Positions 54,701 through 62,398 of a stretch of DNA of 64,000 nt are shown here, piece by piece. This stretch comes from Betaproteobacteria bacterium (GTDB taxonomy: Bacteria; Pseudomonadota; Gammaproteobacteria; Burkholderiales; Casimicrobiaceae). The notes below the pieces were generated by a model that was not told the DNA's origin, did not search any database, and was given only the letters and a program-made list of their open reading frames with translations. How positions within the stretch are numbered: position 1 is the stretch's first letter; the number at the start of each line of letters is the position of its first letter. Both the position numbers and the translations under genes were made by a program. The stretch lies in the NCBI GenBank assembly GCA_013298765.1, contig JAAFJA010000002.1:124001-188000 (forward strand), in the 5' to 3' direction.

Positions 54701-57176
54701 GACCAAAGTGAACGCGATGGGCAACATCGTTGCGAAGATCGACAGTATGAATCGCTGTTCGACAACCGCGTACGACGTCTTGCATCGCCCGACCAGTATC
54801 AAGTTCTACGCAGCCACCAACACCGCCACAAACACCCAAGCCCTGTGCTTCGGCACGATTGCTGGCTCAGTCGCCGTTGAAGAGACGCACACCTACACCT
54901 ACGACAGCATCACCGCCACACTGGGCGGCCCCGGCGGCAAAGGACGCATCAGCCGCATTGCGGATGCCGCGGGGCGCGTGGACTATGTGTATGACCTATT
55001 CGGTCGCATCACCAGCAAAACGCAAGTGACGACCGGTACGACCAATCCCAATCGCGTCGTCACCTATCAATACAGCGCGAATGGTCAGCTCAGAAGCATG
55101 AGCTATCCGTCTGGTCAAACGATTGCGTACACCTATGGAGCACCAAGCTCCATCAACCCCGGCAAGGTGATCGGCATCATGTTGAACCCCACGGGCTACA
55201 CCGCCACGGCAGAGGGCGGCAATCTTCCCACGGGTGGCGTGAACGTCCTCACCAATTCGGATTACAAACCCTTCGGCCCGACTTGGGGTTGGGATTGGGG
55301 TAATAGTTGCGATCCGCTGCTTCCCACCTGTGCGATCTCAGGGCGTCTGAATCAGCATCTGCGGCAGTTCGATCTTGACTACCGTCCGGTCGCCATCGCT
55401 AATGATCCCGAGGGCTACAACCGACAAATCAATTGGGATCGCGCCAATCGCATCGCGAACATCGTTGTACCGGGCACCGAATTTGACAAGAACGGGCTGC
55501 CGGGCGGCACGCCCACGATCACCATTCCCGGCATCGCCAACGCGTTGTCGGTGAATCAAGTGTTTGGCTATGACAATCTGGATCGACTCACGCAATTCGC
55601 GCCAGGCATCCCTGGCGCGACCACGCTCGCCACCGGTCTTGCCTTGCTCCCGAAAGAAGACTTCACGTACGACGCGATTGGCAATCGCGTCACCCGCGCC
55701 ACGACCGCGCCCGGAAGCGCCACCGCGAACACCGCGAATTACAGCTATCCGAACACCGCGGCAACGCCGGCGGCTAACCGCAGACATATTCTGAACGGCA
55801 TCGCGGGGGCTCAAACCAATGCGTACACGTACGACACCAGCGGTAACACGCTCACCGAGAGCGCAGCCGTTGCAACGATGAATCCCGCAACGGGACAACT
55901 GAACCCAACTGGCATCATGAGCGCGCTTGCCTACACGTATGACGCGAAGAACCGATTGAGCCGAGCGCAGATTGGCGCGAACACGGCGGACTTTGTGACG
56001 TACAAAATCAACGCGATGGGTCAACGTGTTCAAAAGACCGGTGCAGGACTCTACGCCTTCAACTCCAGCCTCACGATTGATGCGGCAACGGGACTTTCTC
56101 CGCTTGCAAGAACCGTGAACTTCAATGCGAGATACGTGTACGACGAGCAAGGACGGCTCATCGGCGAATACGCGCCTGATGGAAAACTTATCAGCGAAAC
56201 GGTTTGGTTTAATGATCTTCCGATTGCGACGTTGAGACCGAAAGGCGCGAACGCGGGGACGCCACTCGGACAATCCGGAACGACCACAGGTAACCCGAGC
56301 AATGGTGCGACGGCAGCGAATGCGAACAACGTTGGGAATAACTCAACGACGAATCGCGTGAATGTCGAAGTCTTCTACATCCACGCCGATCATTTGGGTA
56401 CGCCGCGAACGGTGACGCGATCAACCGTTGCGACAGGTGCGAATGCGCCGAGCTCCACAACGTCAACTTCTCCTGGTGCGATTAACAAAGCTGTGTGGCG
56501 TTGGGATTCTGATCCGTTTGGAACGAGTCTCGACAATTCAAAGCCGACTGAGAATCCGCAGATCATCACGGGGGCGGCGACCGTGCAACAGGCGGGGACG
56601 TTCAAACAGAATCACCGGTTTCCGGGGCAGCTGGCTGATGCGGAGTCTGCGAAGTATTACAACTACTTCCGGGATTACGATTCTTCAATCGGACGGTACA
56701 CGACTTCTGATCCGATTGGGCTGAGAGGTGGCCTAAACACTTATGTGTTTACAAGAAATTCTCCGATTCGATTTGTCGACCTGCTAGGGCTGGATCTTTG
56801 TGCGCCAGATGATCCGACCTGCGCCGGTACGCAACCCGCGCCACCTATTCCGGTTCGCAGTGGCGGATGCGCTATGCGTGTGTTTTTGCGAAACTTCGCG
56901 GATATGCGAGCAGCAAACGTAAAGCTATCGGACAAGTACTTTCACTGTAAAGCCAATTGTGAAGCCTCAAGATGTGGTCCTGACGGACCAGAGAGAGCTT
57001 GCGAGTTGTCTGATATGCGTGAGATATTTGATCAGAAAATAAAGCGTGACTCTCCGCAAGATTCGGCAGCAGATGAGGTAGCGAACAAGCACGGACGCGA
57101 CAATCACCAAAATCAAGGCACTTGCGCCGAAGTCTGCAAGATTTTTCGTCCTCGTGGCCTCCCGGAGCACTATTGA
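51792..57176 (+). CDS. Full-length exported Rhs/YD-repeat protein with Cys-rich tip
   Basis: 1794 aa from the ATG at 51792 (frame opens at 51624). It has a signal peptide (YFLVGVALALTLVGAATA) and no PAAR domain. Residues 259-300 look like the DUF6531 entry to the cage. YD repeats run from about 330 to 1600, and the Rhs core ends near residue 1640 with YNYFRDYDSSIGRYTTSDPI and GLRGGLNTYVFTRNSPIRF; the second motif is DLLGL instead of DPxGL. The 128-residue tip has eleven Cys (KYFHCKANCEASRCGPDGP, CAEVCKIFRPRGLPEHY). Its activity is unknown. Residues 753-1162 appear identical to cassette 2. A T8 run (51769-51776) precedes the start. Confidence 0.9.
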   Translation: MSVWGLSCDWSERCLQRYFLVGVALALTLVGAATAQQRSVFVAERFDREAQWEQRTRKSFGTYGEAFEWLSAESAKPTAYTRSVSPGIVFYQRLLNPYQTVISKDFFGHSDYYPTNTQTVQCQSGVPPSLQSAVVNGHHAVLDTNDNALAKLNSSSVVVAATANCIYNALHELGPGINGPYDNHWVMLLYPLVVIDEMVANETILPSKTLTCGGGTPPTQGNPIRIAIDSKSEGQTDLPSTGSALWPRRVYESASVHGGMFGERWHSDYGQRLFFRPNVTDDVTVFRPNGAAFRFFRSGAAFLSDPDITDRLIQLKDANGVTTGWRYVEDLTDSTETYDSAGRLLSIKSRSGYLRTLSYNALGRLQSVTDSHGRAISFAFHGPHPVTKKSYVASITAPDGSVVSYEYDADGNLARVSLPGGATRYYVFNEAANTQNSHQPNAMTGIVDENGVRYATFGYDNYQRAISTENAGGVNRFLSAPFGSSTTVTDPLGTQREFVFSSLYGAAKTASVSQPCPSCGGTQSQATTYDANGNVASRTDFNSKKSCYAYDLSRNLETARVEGLDASADCATELTKSITAFTAADQKKVQTIWHPTYRLPTKITEPAAALTVGGTPGTKVTDFTYDANGNMLTRTVTAPRNDGSGTTEIRTWTYIYNALGQVLTARDPLNRTTTTTYYAATDTAVPPKFTMGDVQTISNAANHVVTMNEYDKNGRLLKMTDANGLVTTMTYHPRGWMTSRAVSNGTNTETTFYVYDNVGQLTRVVLPDQSNLFYAYDDAHRLVGMSDQLVGASPAPNGALIVKQVNLSGNKLIYTLDNMGNRIKEQHYDPSGALQKQKQRAIDALNRLKQDIGGSAYASAAPSGAPVLDASVSGAPSNAAITQYGYDNNGNVTSTTDPLGRITQNQYDALNRLTQVIDPQNGATKPTIYTYDASNNLTQVTDPQGLQTKYTYNGHGNLIKQESPDTGTTQTKVNAMGNIVAKIDSMNRCSTTAYDVLHRPTSIKFYAATNTATNTQALCFGTIAGSVAVEETHTYTYDSITATLGGPGGKGRISRIADAAGRVDYVYDLFGRITSKTQVTTGTTNPNRVVTYQYSANGQLRSMSYPSGQTIAYTYGAPSSINPGKVIGIMLNPTGYTATAEGGNLPTGGVNVLTNSDYKPFGPTWGWDWGNSCDPLLPTCAISGRLNQHLRQFDLDYRPVAIANDPEGYNRQINWDRANRIANIVVPGTEFDKNGLPGGTPTITIPGIANALSVNQVFGYDNLDRLTQFAPGIPGATTLATGLALLPKEDFTYDAIGNRVTRATTAPGSATANTANYSYPNTAATPAANRRHILNGIAGAQTNAYTYDTSGNTLTESAAVATMNPATGQLNPTGIMSALAYTYDAKNRLSRAQIGANTADFVTYKINAMGQRVQKTGAGLYAFNSSLTIDAATGLSPLARTVNFNARYVYDEQGRLIGEYAPDGKLISETVWFNDLPIATLRPKGANAGTPLGQSGTTTGNPSNGATAANANNVGNNSTTNRVNVEVFYIHADHLGTPRTVTRSTVATGANAPSSTTSTSPGAINKAVWRWDSDPFGTSLDNSKPTENPQIITGAATVQQAGTFKQNHRFPGQLADAESAKYYNYFRDYDSSIGRYTTSDPIGLRGGLNTYVFTRNSPIRFVDLLGLDLCAPDDPTCAGTQPAPPIPVRSGGCAMRVFLRNFADMRAANVKLSDKYFHCKANCEASRCGPDGPERACELSDMREIFDQKIKRDSPQDSAADEVANKHGRDNHQNQGTCAEVCKIFRPRGLPEHY
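54050..55276 (+). repeat. 1.23-kb direct repeat, copy in cassette 1
   Basis: This stretch matches 58764-59990 with a constant offset of 4714 bases. The ends are sharp: similarity starts at the last bases of the repeat-B hairpin in cassette 2 and ends at CCCTTCGG, after which the cores diverge. Confidence 0.92.
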
Positions 57177-57178
57177 TT

Positions 57179-57331
57179 ATGAAGCTAACGAAGAAGCGTA
57201 TCGCATGGATATTAGCCGCGTTTGTGGCGTGCATGGTGCTCATCTTGGGCGTGCATCGTGAGTTGAAAATCGACAGCTGCTTAGACAAGGGCGGGAGATG
57301 GGATTACGATGAAGGGAAGTGCGATCCATAG
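57179..57331 (+). CDS. 50-aa membrane protein, candidate immunity partner of the first Rhs tip
   Basis: Starts with ATG two bases after the Rhs stop. One N-terminal TM helix (RIAWILAAFVACMVLILGV), then a short periplasmic end reading CLDKGGRWDYDEGKCD, where two Cys flank a Gly-Gly-Arg-Trp core. Similar tiny proteins with a C-x3-GG-x-W-x-C layout are commonly found just after Rhs tips; immunity is inferred from position only. Too short for confident family assignment. Confidence 0.6.
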   Translation: MKLTKKRIAWILAAFVACMVLILGVHRELKIDSCLDKGGRWDYDEGKCDP

Positions 57332-57820
57332 CCCGCAGCTTGTAGTCGTGTAGCGCGGTAGGTCGGATCGCTTGCGGATCCGACAAAAATGTCGATTGAG
57401 GCGACGAATTACATTTCTCACAAATACGTCCCGGCACGGTAGACTGGGTTGAGGCACGAAACCAAGCGTTCGTAGGGTTACACGATGATTTACTTTTGTT
57501 TCAATAATTACACTAATCTCATCAATGCCCCAATTAAATCGTCATGTGGCGAATAGCGTTGATATGGCCTCAACCCATGATCGCGCGTCGCACGCATGAC
57601 GCGTTCGCGTGCTCGCACACGTCCGACTGCATGCGCACGTGCGCGCGTACACGTGAAACCCCATGGCGAGCGTGTCCTGAGCCTGACGAAGGTTCATCCC
57701 GAGCAAGCCGAGGCAAACCACATCGCTCGCGCCTCCGCGCTCACTATCGCGCGCGCACATGCGTTCGTGGGTGCGCGCGTTAACACTTAAAGCGCGCGCC
57801 TACGTGCTACGATGATTGGA
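57332..57820. repeat. 489-bp gap: REP-like hairpin and repeat A copy 1
   Basis: GTCGGATC (57362-57369) pairs with GATCCGAC (57377-57384). Repeat A spans about 57431-57750 and matches 62411-62738: a GTAG-type motif (CTGGGTTGAGGCACGAAACC), a half palindrome GCCCCAATTAAAT (57527-57539), the GGCGAATAGCGTTG segment and a GAGCCTGACGAAGG segment resembling repeats widespread in environmental proteobacteria. No gene is seen; the PIN-protein gene begins at its right end. Confidence 0.75.
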
Positions 57821-58297
57821 ATGAAGCATCGCATTTATGTCGAAACGTCCGTGATTTCTTATCTCGCCGCGAGACCCAGCGCTGATGCTGTGAGCGCGAC
57901 GCGACAACATTTTTCTTTTCAACTTTGGCAGCGGCGTGATCGAGATGATTTGCTGATCTCTGATGCCGTGCTCAGTGAGGCAGCGCTCGGTGATCAGGAT
58001 GCAGCGAAGAACCGTTTGAACTATTGCGAAAACTTACAGCGACTCGATTTGCCGGACGATACAGAAGCGATTGCACAGCGACTGTTGCGCAGCAAAGCGA
58101 TGCCCGCCAAGGCGTACACCGATGCGGTGCATATTGCAATAGCGGCGCTTCACGAAGTTCATTTCATTGCGAGCTGGAATTTTCGGCACATCGCGGGTGC
58201 GCTCGCTAGGCGGCGCATTGAAACGGCGCTCGCAACGATTGGGCTGAAAGTTCCTGTGATTGCAACCCCCGAAGAGATTCTTGAAAGCCTTTCATGA
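57821..58297 (+). CDS. PIN-domain protein, VapC-like toxin
   Basis: 158 aa from the ATG at 57821 (an upstream ATG at 57812 adds three residues; GGA precedes 57821). HRIYVETSVISYLAARPSAD is the PIN start, with Glu replacing the first Asp of the classic motif, as in the ETSVISYL subfamily. LLISDAVLSEAALGD and YTDAVHIAIAALHEVHFIAS supply the other acidic residues. Probable RNase toxin; the partner gene overlaps its stop by ATGA. It sits between repeat A and repeat B in the Rhs array. Confidence 0.78.
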   Translation: MKHRIYVETSVISYLAARPSADAVSATRQHFSFQLWQRRDRDDLLISDAVLSEAALGDQDAAKNRLNYCENLQRLDLPDDTEAIAQRLLRSKAMPAKAYTDAVHIAIAALHEVHFIASWNFRHIAGALARRRIETALATIGLKVPVIATPEEILESLS

Positions 58298-58485
58298 AAA
58301 CAGCAAAACACACCGATCCCGTTATGCAGGAGTTGTGGGCAAATAAAGATGCAAACGCGGCAAGGTTCGGCGATCTGACCGCGTATGTTGCGCATCTGCG
58401 AGCGGCAGGCGCTACTACTAAATCTCGCGCTGTTCGTCTTCAGAGGTCAGCCTCAAAACGTCGCACTACGCTAAACGTGACTTAG
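58294..58485 (+). CDS. Small partner of the PIN protein, candidate antitoxin
   Basis: 63 aa, overlapping the PIN gene by 4 bases. It reads HTDPVMQELWANKDANAARF then GDLTAYVAHLRAAG with a basic tail. Short ORFs with a DPV-x-E-x-W-x-x-K-D-x-x-A pattern often follow ETSVISYL-type PIN genes. Toxin-first order is unusual for VapBC, where the antitoxin normally comes first. Antitoxin role inferred from position. Confidence 0.6.
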   Translation: MKTAKHTDPVMQELWANKDANAARFGDLTAYVAHLRAAGATTKSRAVRLQRSASKRRTTLNVT

Positions 58486-58570
58486 TGGTCGGAGTGTTCG
58501 CTCGTGTCCTCGCTCACGATCGCATGCGCACATGCGTGCGCGGATGTGCGTTCGCGTGACACCCTATTCA

Positions 58571-58765
58571 TCGCTCGCGGCTGCGCGCTCGCGATTTGAA
58601 GTGATCGCTTCGCTCACGGATGGCTGGTTGCAATGAACTTGGTTCATAACAACCCCCGCGCTTCGTCCATCACGCGAAGGAACTTGCCACCGCGCTGTTC
58701 GCGCATAACTTATTCCAGACCGATTGCCTTAAAAACAGTGCCCCGCACTGTTTTTAAGGCAATCG
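58571..58765 (+). repeat. Repeat B copy 1: leader ORF segment ending in a perfect hairpin
   Basis: Matches 63391-63586. The last 45 bases form a perfect stem: CGATTGCCTTAAAAACAGTG (58721-58740) with its complement at 58746-58765, extended by a C-G pair around loop CCC. The segment contains an ATG at 58633 opening a 44-codon leader that reads through the hairpin (IALKTVPRTVFKAI) into the Rhs core. Confidence 0.9.
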
Positions 58766-61700
58766 TTTACGACAACGTCGGCCAGTTAACCCGCGTCGTC
58801 CTCCCCGATCAAAGCAACTTGTTCTACGCCTACGACGACGCGCATCGCTTGGTCGGGATGTCCGATCAGCTTGTTGGCGCATCCCCCGCGCCTAACGGGG
58901 CATTGATAGTAAAACAAGTCAATTTGAGCGGTAATAAATTGATTTATACCCTCGACAATATGGGCAATCGGATCAAAGAGCAGCATTACGATCCGAGCGG
59001 TGCGCTGCAAAAGCAAAAGCAGCGCGCGATTGATGCGCTGAATCGCTTGAAGCAAGACATTGGCGGCAGTGCCTATGCGAGCGCTGCGCCTTCGGGTGCG
59101 CCCGTGCTTGATGCGTCTGTGTCCGGCGCTCCAAGCAACGCCGCGATCACGCAATACGGCTACGACAACAACGGCAACGTGACGAGCACCACCGATCCGC
59201 TCGGTCGCATCACGCAGAATCAATACGACGCCCTGAATCGCTTGACGCAGGTCATCGATCCGCAAAACGGCGCCACAAAACCCACGATCTACACGTACGA
59301 CGCGTCAAACAACTTAACGCAGGTGACCGACCCACAAGGCCTGCAAACCAAATACACCTACAACGGTCACGGGAACCTGATCAAACAGGAAAGCCCAGAC
59401 ACGGGCACGACGCAGACCAAAGTGAACGCGATGGGCAACATCGTTGCGAAGATCGACAGTATGAATCGCTGTTCGACAACCGCGTACGACGTCTTGCATC
59501 GCCCGACCAGTATCAAGTTCTACGCAGCCACCAACACCGCCACAAACACCCAAGCCCTGTGCTTCGGCACGATTGCTGGCTCAGTCGCCGTTGAAGAGAC
59601 GCACACCTACACCTACGACAGCATCACCGCCACACTGGGCGGCCCCGGCGGCAAAGGACGCATCAGCCGCATTGCGGATGCCGCGGGGCGCGTGGACTAT
59701 GTGTATGACCTATTCGGTCGCATCACCAGCAAAACGCAAGTGACGACCGGTACGACCAATCCCAATCGCGTCGTCACCTATCAATACAGCGCGAATGGTC
59801 AGCTCAGAAGCATGAGCTATCCGTCTGGTCAAACGATTGCGTACACCTATGGAGCACCAAGCTCCATCAACCCCGGCAAGGTGATCGGCATCATGTTGAA
59901 CCCCACGGGCTACACCGCCACGGCAGAGGGCGGCAATCTTCCCACGGGTGGCGTGAACGTCCTCACCAATTCGGATTACAAACCCTTCGGACCGAACTGG
60001 GGCTGGGATTGGGGCAATAGTTGCGATACCAGCTCGTCTAAGTGCGATTCAGCGAGCGAACCGCGCATCAATCAACACCTGCGGCAATTCGACTTGGATT
60101 TCCGCCCGATCAACATTGCCTCCGATCCGGATGGCTATAACCGACAAGTCACCTGGGATCGCGCCAATCGCATCACAGCGATCAACGTGCCATCAGGAAT
60201 CACCATTCCGGGGCTTGCCAACGCGCAAAGCGTGAATCAAGCCTTTGGTTACGACCCATTGGATCGACTCACCAACTTCACGCCGGGTGTCACCGGTGCC
60301 ACGACCCTTGCCACTGGCATGGCTTTGCTGCCGAGCGAACAGTTCACGTACGATGCCATTGGCAATCGCCTTACGCGCGCCACGACCGCACCCGGAAGCG
60401 CCACCGCGAACACCGCGAATTACAGCTATCCGAACACGACTGCCACGCCAGCGGCTAACCGCAGACATATTCTGAACAGCATTGCGGGTGCGAACGCGTG
60501 GACATACGCGTACGATGCGAGCGGGAATACGACAGCAGAGGGCAGCAACGTCGCCAGCGCCGCCACGACGCAATTCACGATGACGTACGACGCCAAGAAT
60601 CGTTTGAACAAAACGCAGATCGGCGCGAACGCTGCGGACTTCGTGACTTACAAGATCAACGCGCTGGGTCAACGTGTTCAAAAGACAGGCGCTGGCGCGT
60701 ACGCGTACAACTCAAGTTTGGTGGCCGCGCCCTCGACGGGCATGACGTCCCTTGGCGTCACGGTGAATTACAACGCACGCTACGTGTATGACGAGCAGGG
60801 GCGGCTCATCGGCGAATATGCTCCTGATGGCAAACTCCTTTCCGAAACCGTTTGGTTTAACGATCTACCGATTGCGACGTTGAGGCCGAAGGGTGCGAAT
60901 GCAGGCGTGCCGATTGGGATGGCGGGAACGACTACAGGAAACTCGTCGAACGGCGCAACGGCTGCGAACGCGAATAACGTGGGCAACAACACGACCACCA
61001 ATCGCGTCAACGTAGAAATCTTCTACATCCATTCCGATCATTTGGGCACGCCGAGAGTGGTCACCCGATCAACCGTTGCGACGGGAGCAAATGCGCCATC
61101 CTCCGCAACGCCAAGCTCACCCGGTGCGATCAACAAAGCCGTGTGGCTGTGGAACAGCGATCCATTTGGCACGACCGCACAAACAGGCGCAGGCGGATCA
61201 ACCACCTCCGCCCCGAACAAGAATCCGCAAAACGTCACCGGAATTGGATCGCAAGTTGCAGCGGCAACGTTTGAGCAGAACCTGAGAATGCCGGGGCAAG
61301 TGGAAGATCAGGAGACGAAGAAGTTTTACAACTACTTCAGGGATTACGATTCGTCCGTCGGGCGGTACTCGACTAGTGATCCGATTGGATTAGCAGCTGG
61401 CGCAAATACGTACGGTTACGTCAGACAAAACCCTATCAAATTCATCGACTCAAAGGGACTGGATCGCCAAGGGCCACCGTCATGTACTCTGACTGTAACG
61501 GAAGATTGCGGCTCGAAATTTGGTTGTTGTCCGTACCAGGGTGTTATGACGCTTAGCTGTCCGGGAGTTCCCGACATTTCGATCCCTGGAAACTCCTGGC
61601 CAAGTCCAACAAACGGTAGCCCAGGAATTCGATCCGGAACGTACACGGGATTGTTCTGTGACAAATGTCACAAAGGTAGGACCGTGCCGGGAATAGTTCT

Positions 61701-61926
61701 TGAAGGAGATGATCGCATACCGACGCTAGGGCCAAATCCAAACAACCCTGGCTCACCGGAATGGGCTACACACATTCATGTTCACTGCGGCGGTAAAAAT
61801 TCGCGAGGCTCAGACGGATGTTTAACCGCGCCACCGCCTCAGTGTCAGCTACTTTGGCAGCAGCTTCGGAACTTTTCACCTATCGTCACTGTTCGAGTTC
61901 AAAGGTTGCCGTGCAATGCGCCGTAA
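58633..61926 (+). CDS. Truncated (orphan) Rhs core with L,D-transpeptidase-like tip
   Basis: 1097 aa if translated from the ATG at 58633, but no ribosome site is visible and the signal peptide, entry domain and first YD repeats are missing, so it may be a silent donor cassette. Residues 1-44 are the repeat-B leader. The core joins at a position equal to residue 753 of the full-length protein and ends with DPIGLAAGANTYGYVRQNPI near residue 916; the second motif is DSKGL. The tip (945-1097) contains HIHVHCGG (from 1047) and SRGSDGCLT with Cys1063, like the His/Cys motif of YkuD or DUF5675 proteins. Peptidoglycan is a possible target (inference). Confidence 0.8.
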   Translation: MNLVHNNPRASSITRRNLPPRCSRITYSRPIALKTVPRTVFKAIVYDNVGQLTRVVLPDQSNLFYAYDDAHRLVGMSDQLVGASPAPNGALIVKQVNLSGNKLIYTLDNMGNRIKEQHYDPSGALQKQKQRAIDALNRLKQDIGGSAYASAAPSGAPVLDASVSGAPSNAAITQYGYDNNGNVTSTTDPLGRITQNQYDALNRLTQVIDPQNGATKPTIYTYDASNNLTQVTDPQGLQTKYTYNGHGNLIKQESPDTGTTQTKVNAMGNIVAKIDSMNRCSTTAYDVLHRPTSIKFYAATNTATNTQALCFGTIAGSVAVEETHTYTYDSITATLGGPGGKGRISRIADAAGRVDYVYDLFGRITSKTQVTTGTTNPNRVVTYQYSANGQLRSMSYPSGQTIAYTYGAPSSINPGKVIGIMLNPTGYTATAEGGNLPTGGVNVLTNSDYKPFGPNWGWDWGNSCDTSSSKCDSASEPRINQHLRQFDLDFRPINIASDPDGYNRQVTWDRANRITAINVPSGITIPGLANAQSVNQAFGYDPLDRLTNFTPGVTGATTLATGMALLPSEQFTYDAIGNRLTRATTAPGSATANTANYSYPNTTATPAANRRHILNSIAGANAWTYAYDASGNTTAEGSNVASAATTQFTMTYDAKNRLNKTQIGANAADFVTYKINALGQRVQKTGAGAYAYNSSLVAAPSTGMTSLGVTVNYNARYVYDEQGRLIGEYAPDGKLLSETVWFNDLPIATLRPKGANAGVPIGMAGTTTGNSSNGATAANANNVGNNTTTNRVNVEIFYIHSDHLGTPRVVTRSTVATGANAPSSATPSSPGAINKAVWLWNSDPFGTTAQTGAGGSTTSAPNKNPQNVTGIGSQVAAATFEQNLRMPGQVEDQETKKFYNYFRDYDSSVGRYSTSDPIGLAAGANTYGYVRQNPIKFIDSKGLDRQGPPSCTLTVTEDCGSKFGCCPYQGVMTLSCPGVPDISIPGNSWPSPTNGSPGIRSGTYTGLFCDKCHKGRTVPGIVLEGDDRIPTLGPNPNNPGSPEWATHIHVHCGGKNSRGSDGCLTAPPPQCQLLWQQLRNFSPIVTVRVQRLPCNAP
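58764..59990 (+). repeat. 1.23-kb direct repeat, copy in cassette 2
   Basis: Matches 54050-55276. Identity begins exactly at the end of the repeat-B hairpin. Over this length even the non-coding-strand reading frames are the same in both copies, implying near-perfect DNA identity and recent duplication or conversion. Confidence 0.92.
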
Positions 61927-62398
61927 ATTCATCCTCACAATCATTGTTGCGCTCTTTGTTCAGTCAGCCTCTTGCGTAGCCTTTCAGCCGTCGCTGGTTG
62001 ATAAGCGGGTCTCCGAAGTCGGCGTAAACAACGCGGCCGCTGAACTTTACGACGACGCCAAAGGTTGGCAGACGCTTCTCAGACGCGTGGGCGCGGGAGA
62101 GCGCACCTGGATTGAAGCAGCGGCGAAAATTTATCCTTCCGCTGGCGCAGCGATCAATCAAGATCTGCTCGAATCGTTTCAACGTTCTCTAGATGTGAGT
62201 CCACATTTAACGCTTCGCATACTGAAGCCGCATGTTGCAGCGCTCTGCAATGGCGAAGACATCGACGCTGCTTCAGAAAACGCGCAGGACCAGCGCCGGC
62301 GGGTCGAACGGCGCATTGCAGTGATTGGGCGCATTCAAAGCCAATCGCTAGTCAAAGTGAGAAACGAATGCATCCGATTGCTTCATGCTTCGCATTGA
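61916..62398 (+). CDS. Exported candidate immunity protein for the second Rhs tip
   Basis: 160 aa; the ATG overlaps the Rhs stop by 11 bases. Signal peptide FILTIIVALFVQSASCVAF, so the product is periplasmic, possibly with Cys20 as a lipid anchor. The mature part is helical: AKGWQTLLRRVGAGERTWIE, AAAKIYPSAGAAINQDLL and a Cys-containing end. Similar WQxLLxxI-G-xxxWxxxA proteins appear next to effector genes. Periplasmic placement agrees with a tip acting on the cell wall. Confidence 0.65.
   Translation: MRRKFILTIIVALFVQSASCVAFQPSLVDKRVSEVGVNNAAAELYDDAKGWQTLLRRVGAGERTWIEAAAKIYPSAGAAINQDLLESFQRSLDVSPHLTLRILKPHVAALCNGEDIDAASENAQDQRRRVERRIAVIGRIQSQSLVKVRNECIRLLHASH

Noticed and set aside
55338-56273. 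311-codon minus-strand frame inside the Rhs gene
   Set aside because: Antisense shadow of the repetitive YD core; very Arg-rich with no recognisable domain.
51792-57176. Assignment of the Rhs protein to a type VI secretion system
   Set aside because: It has a Sec-type signal and no PAAR domain, and no vgrG, eag or tss gene is in the window.
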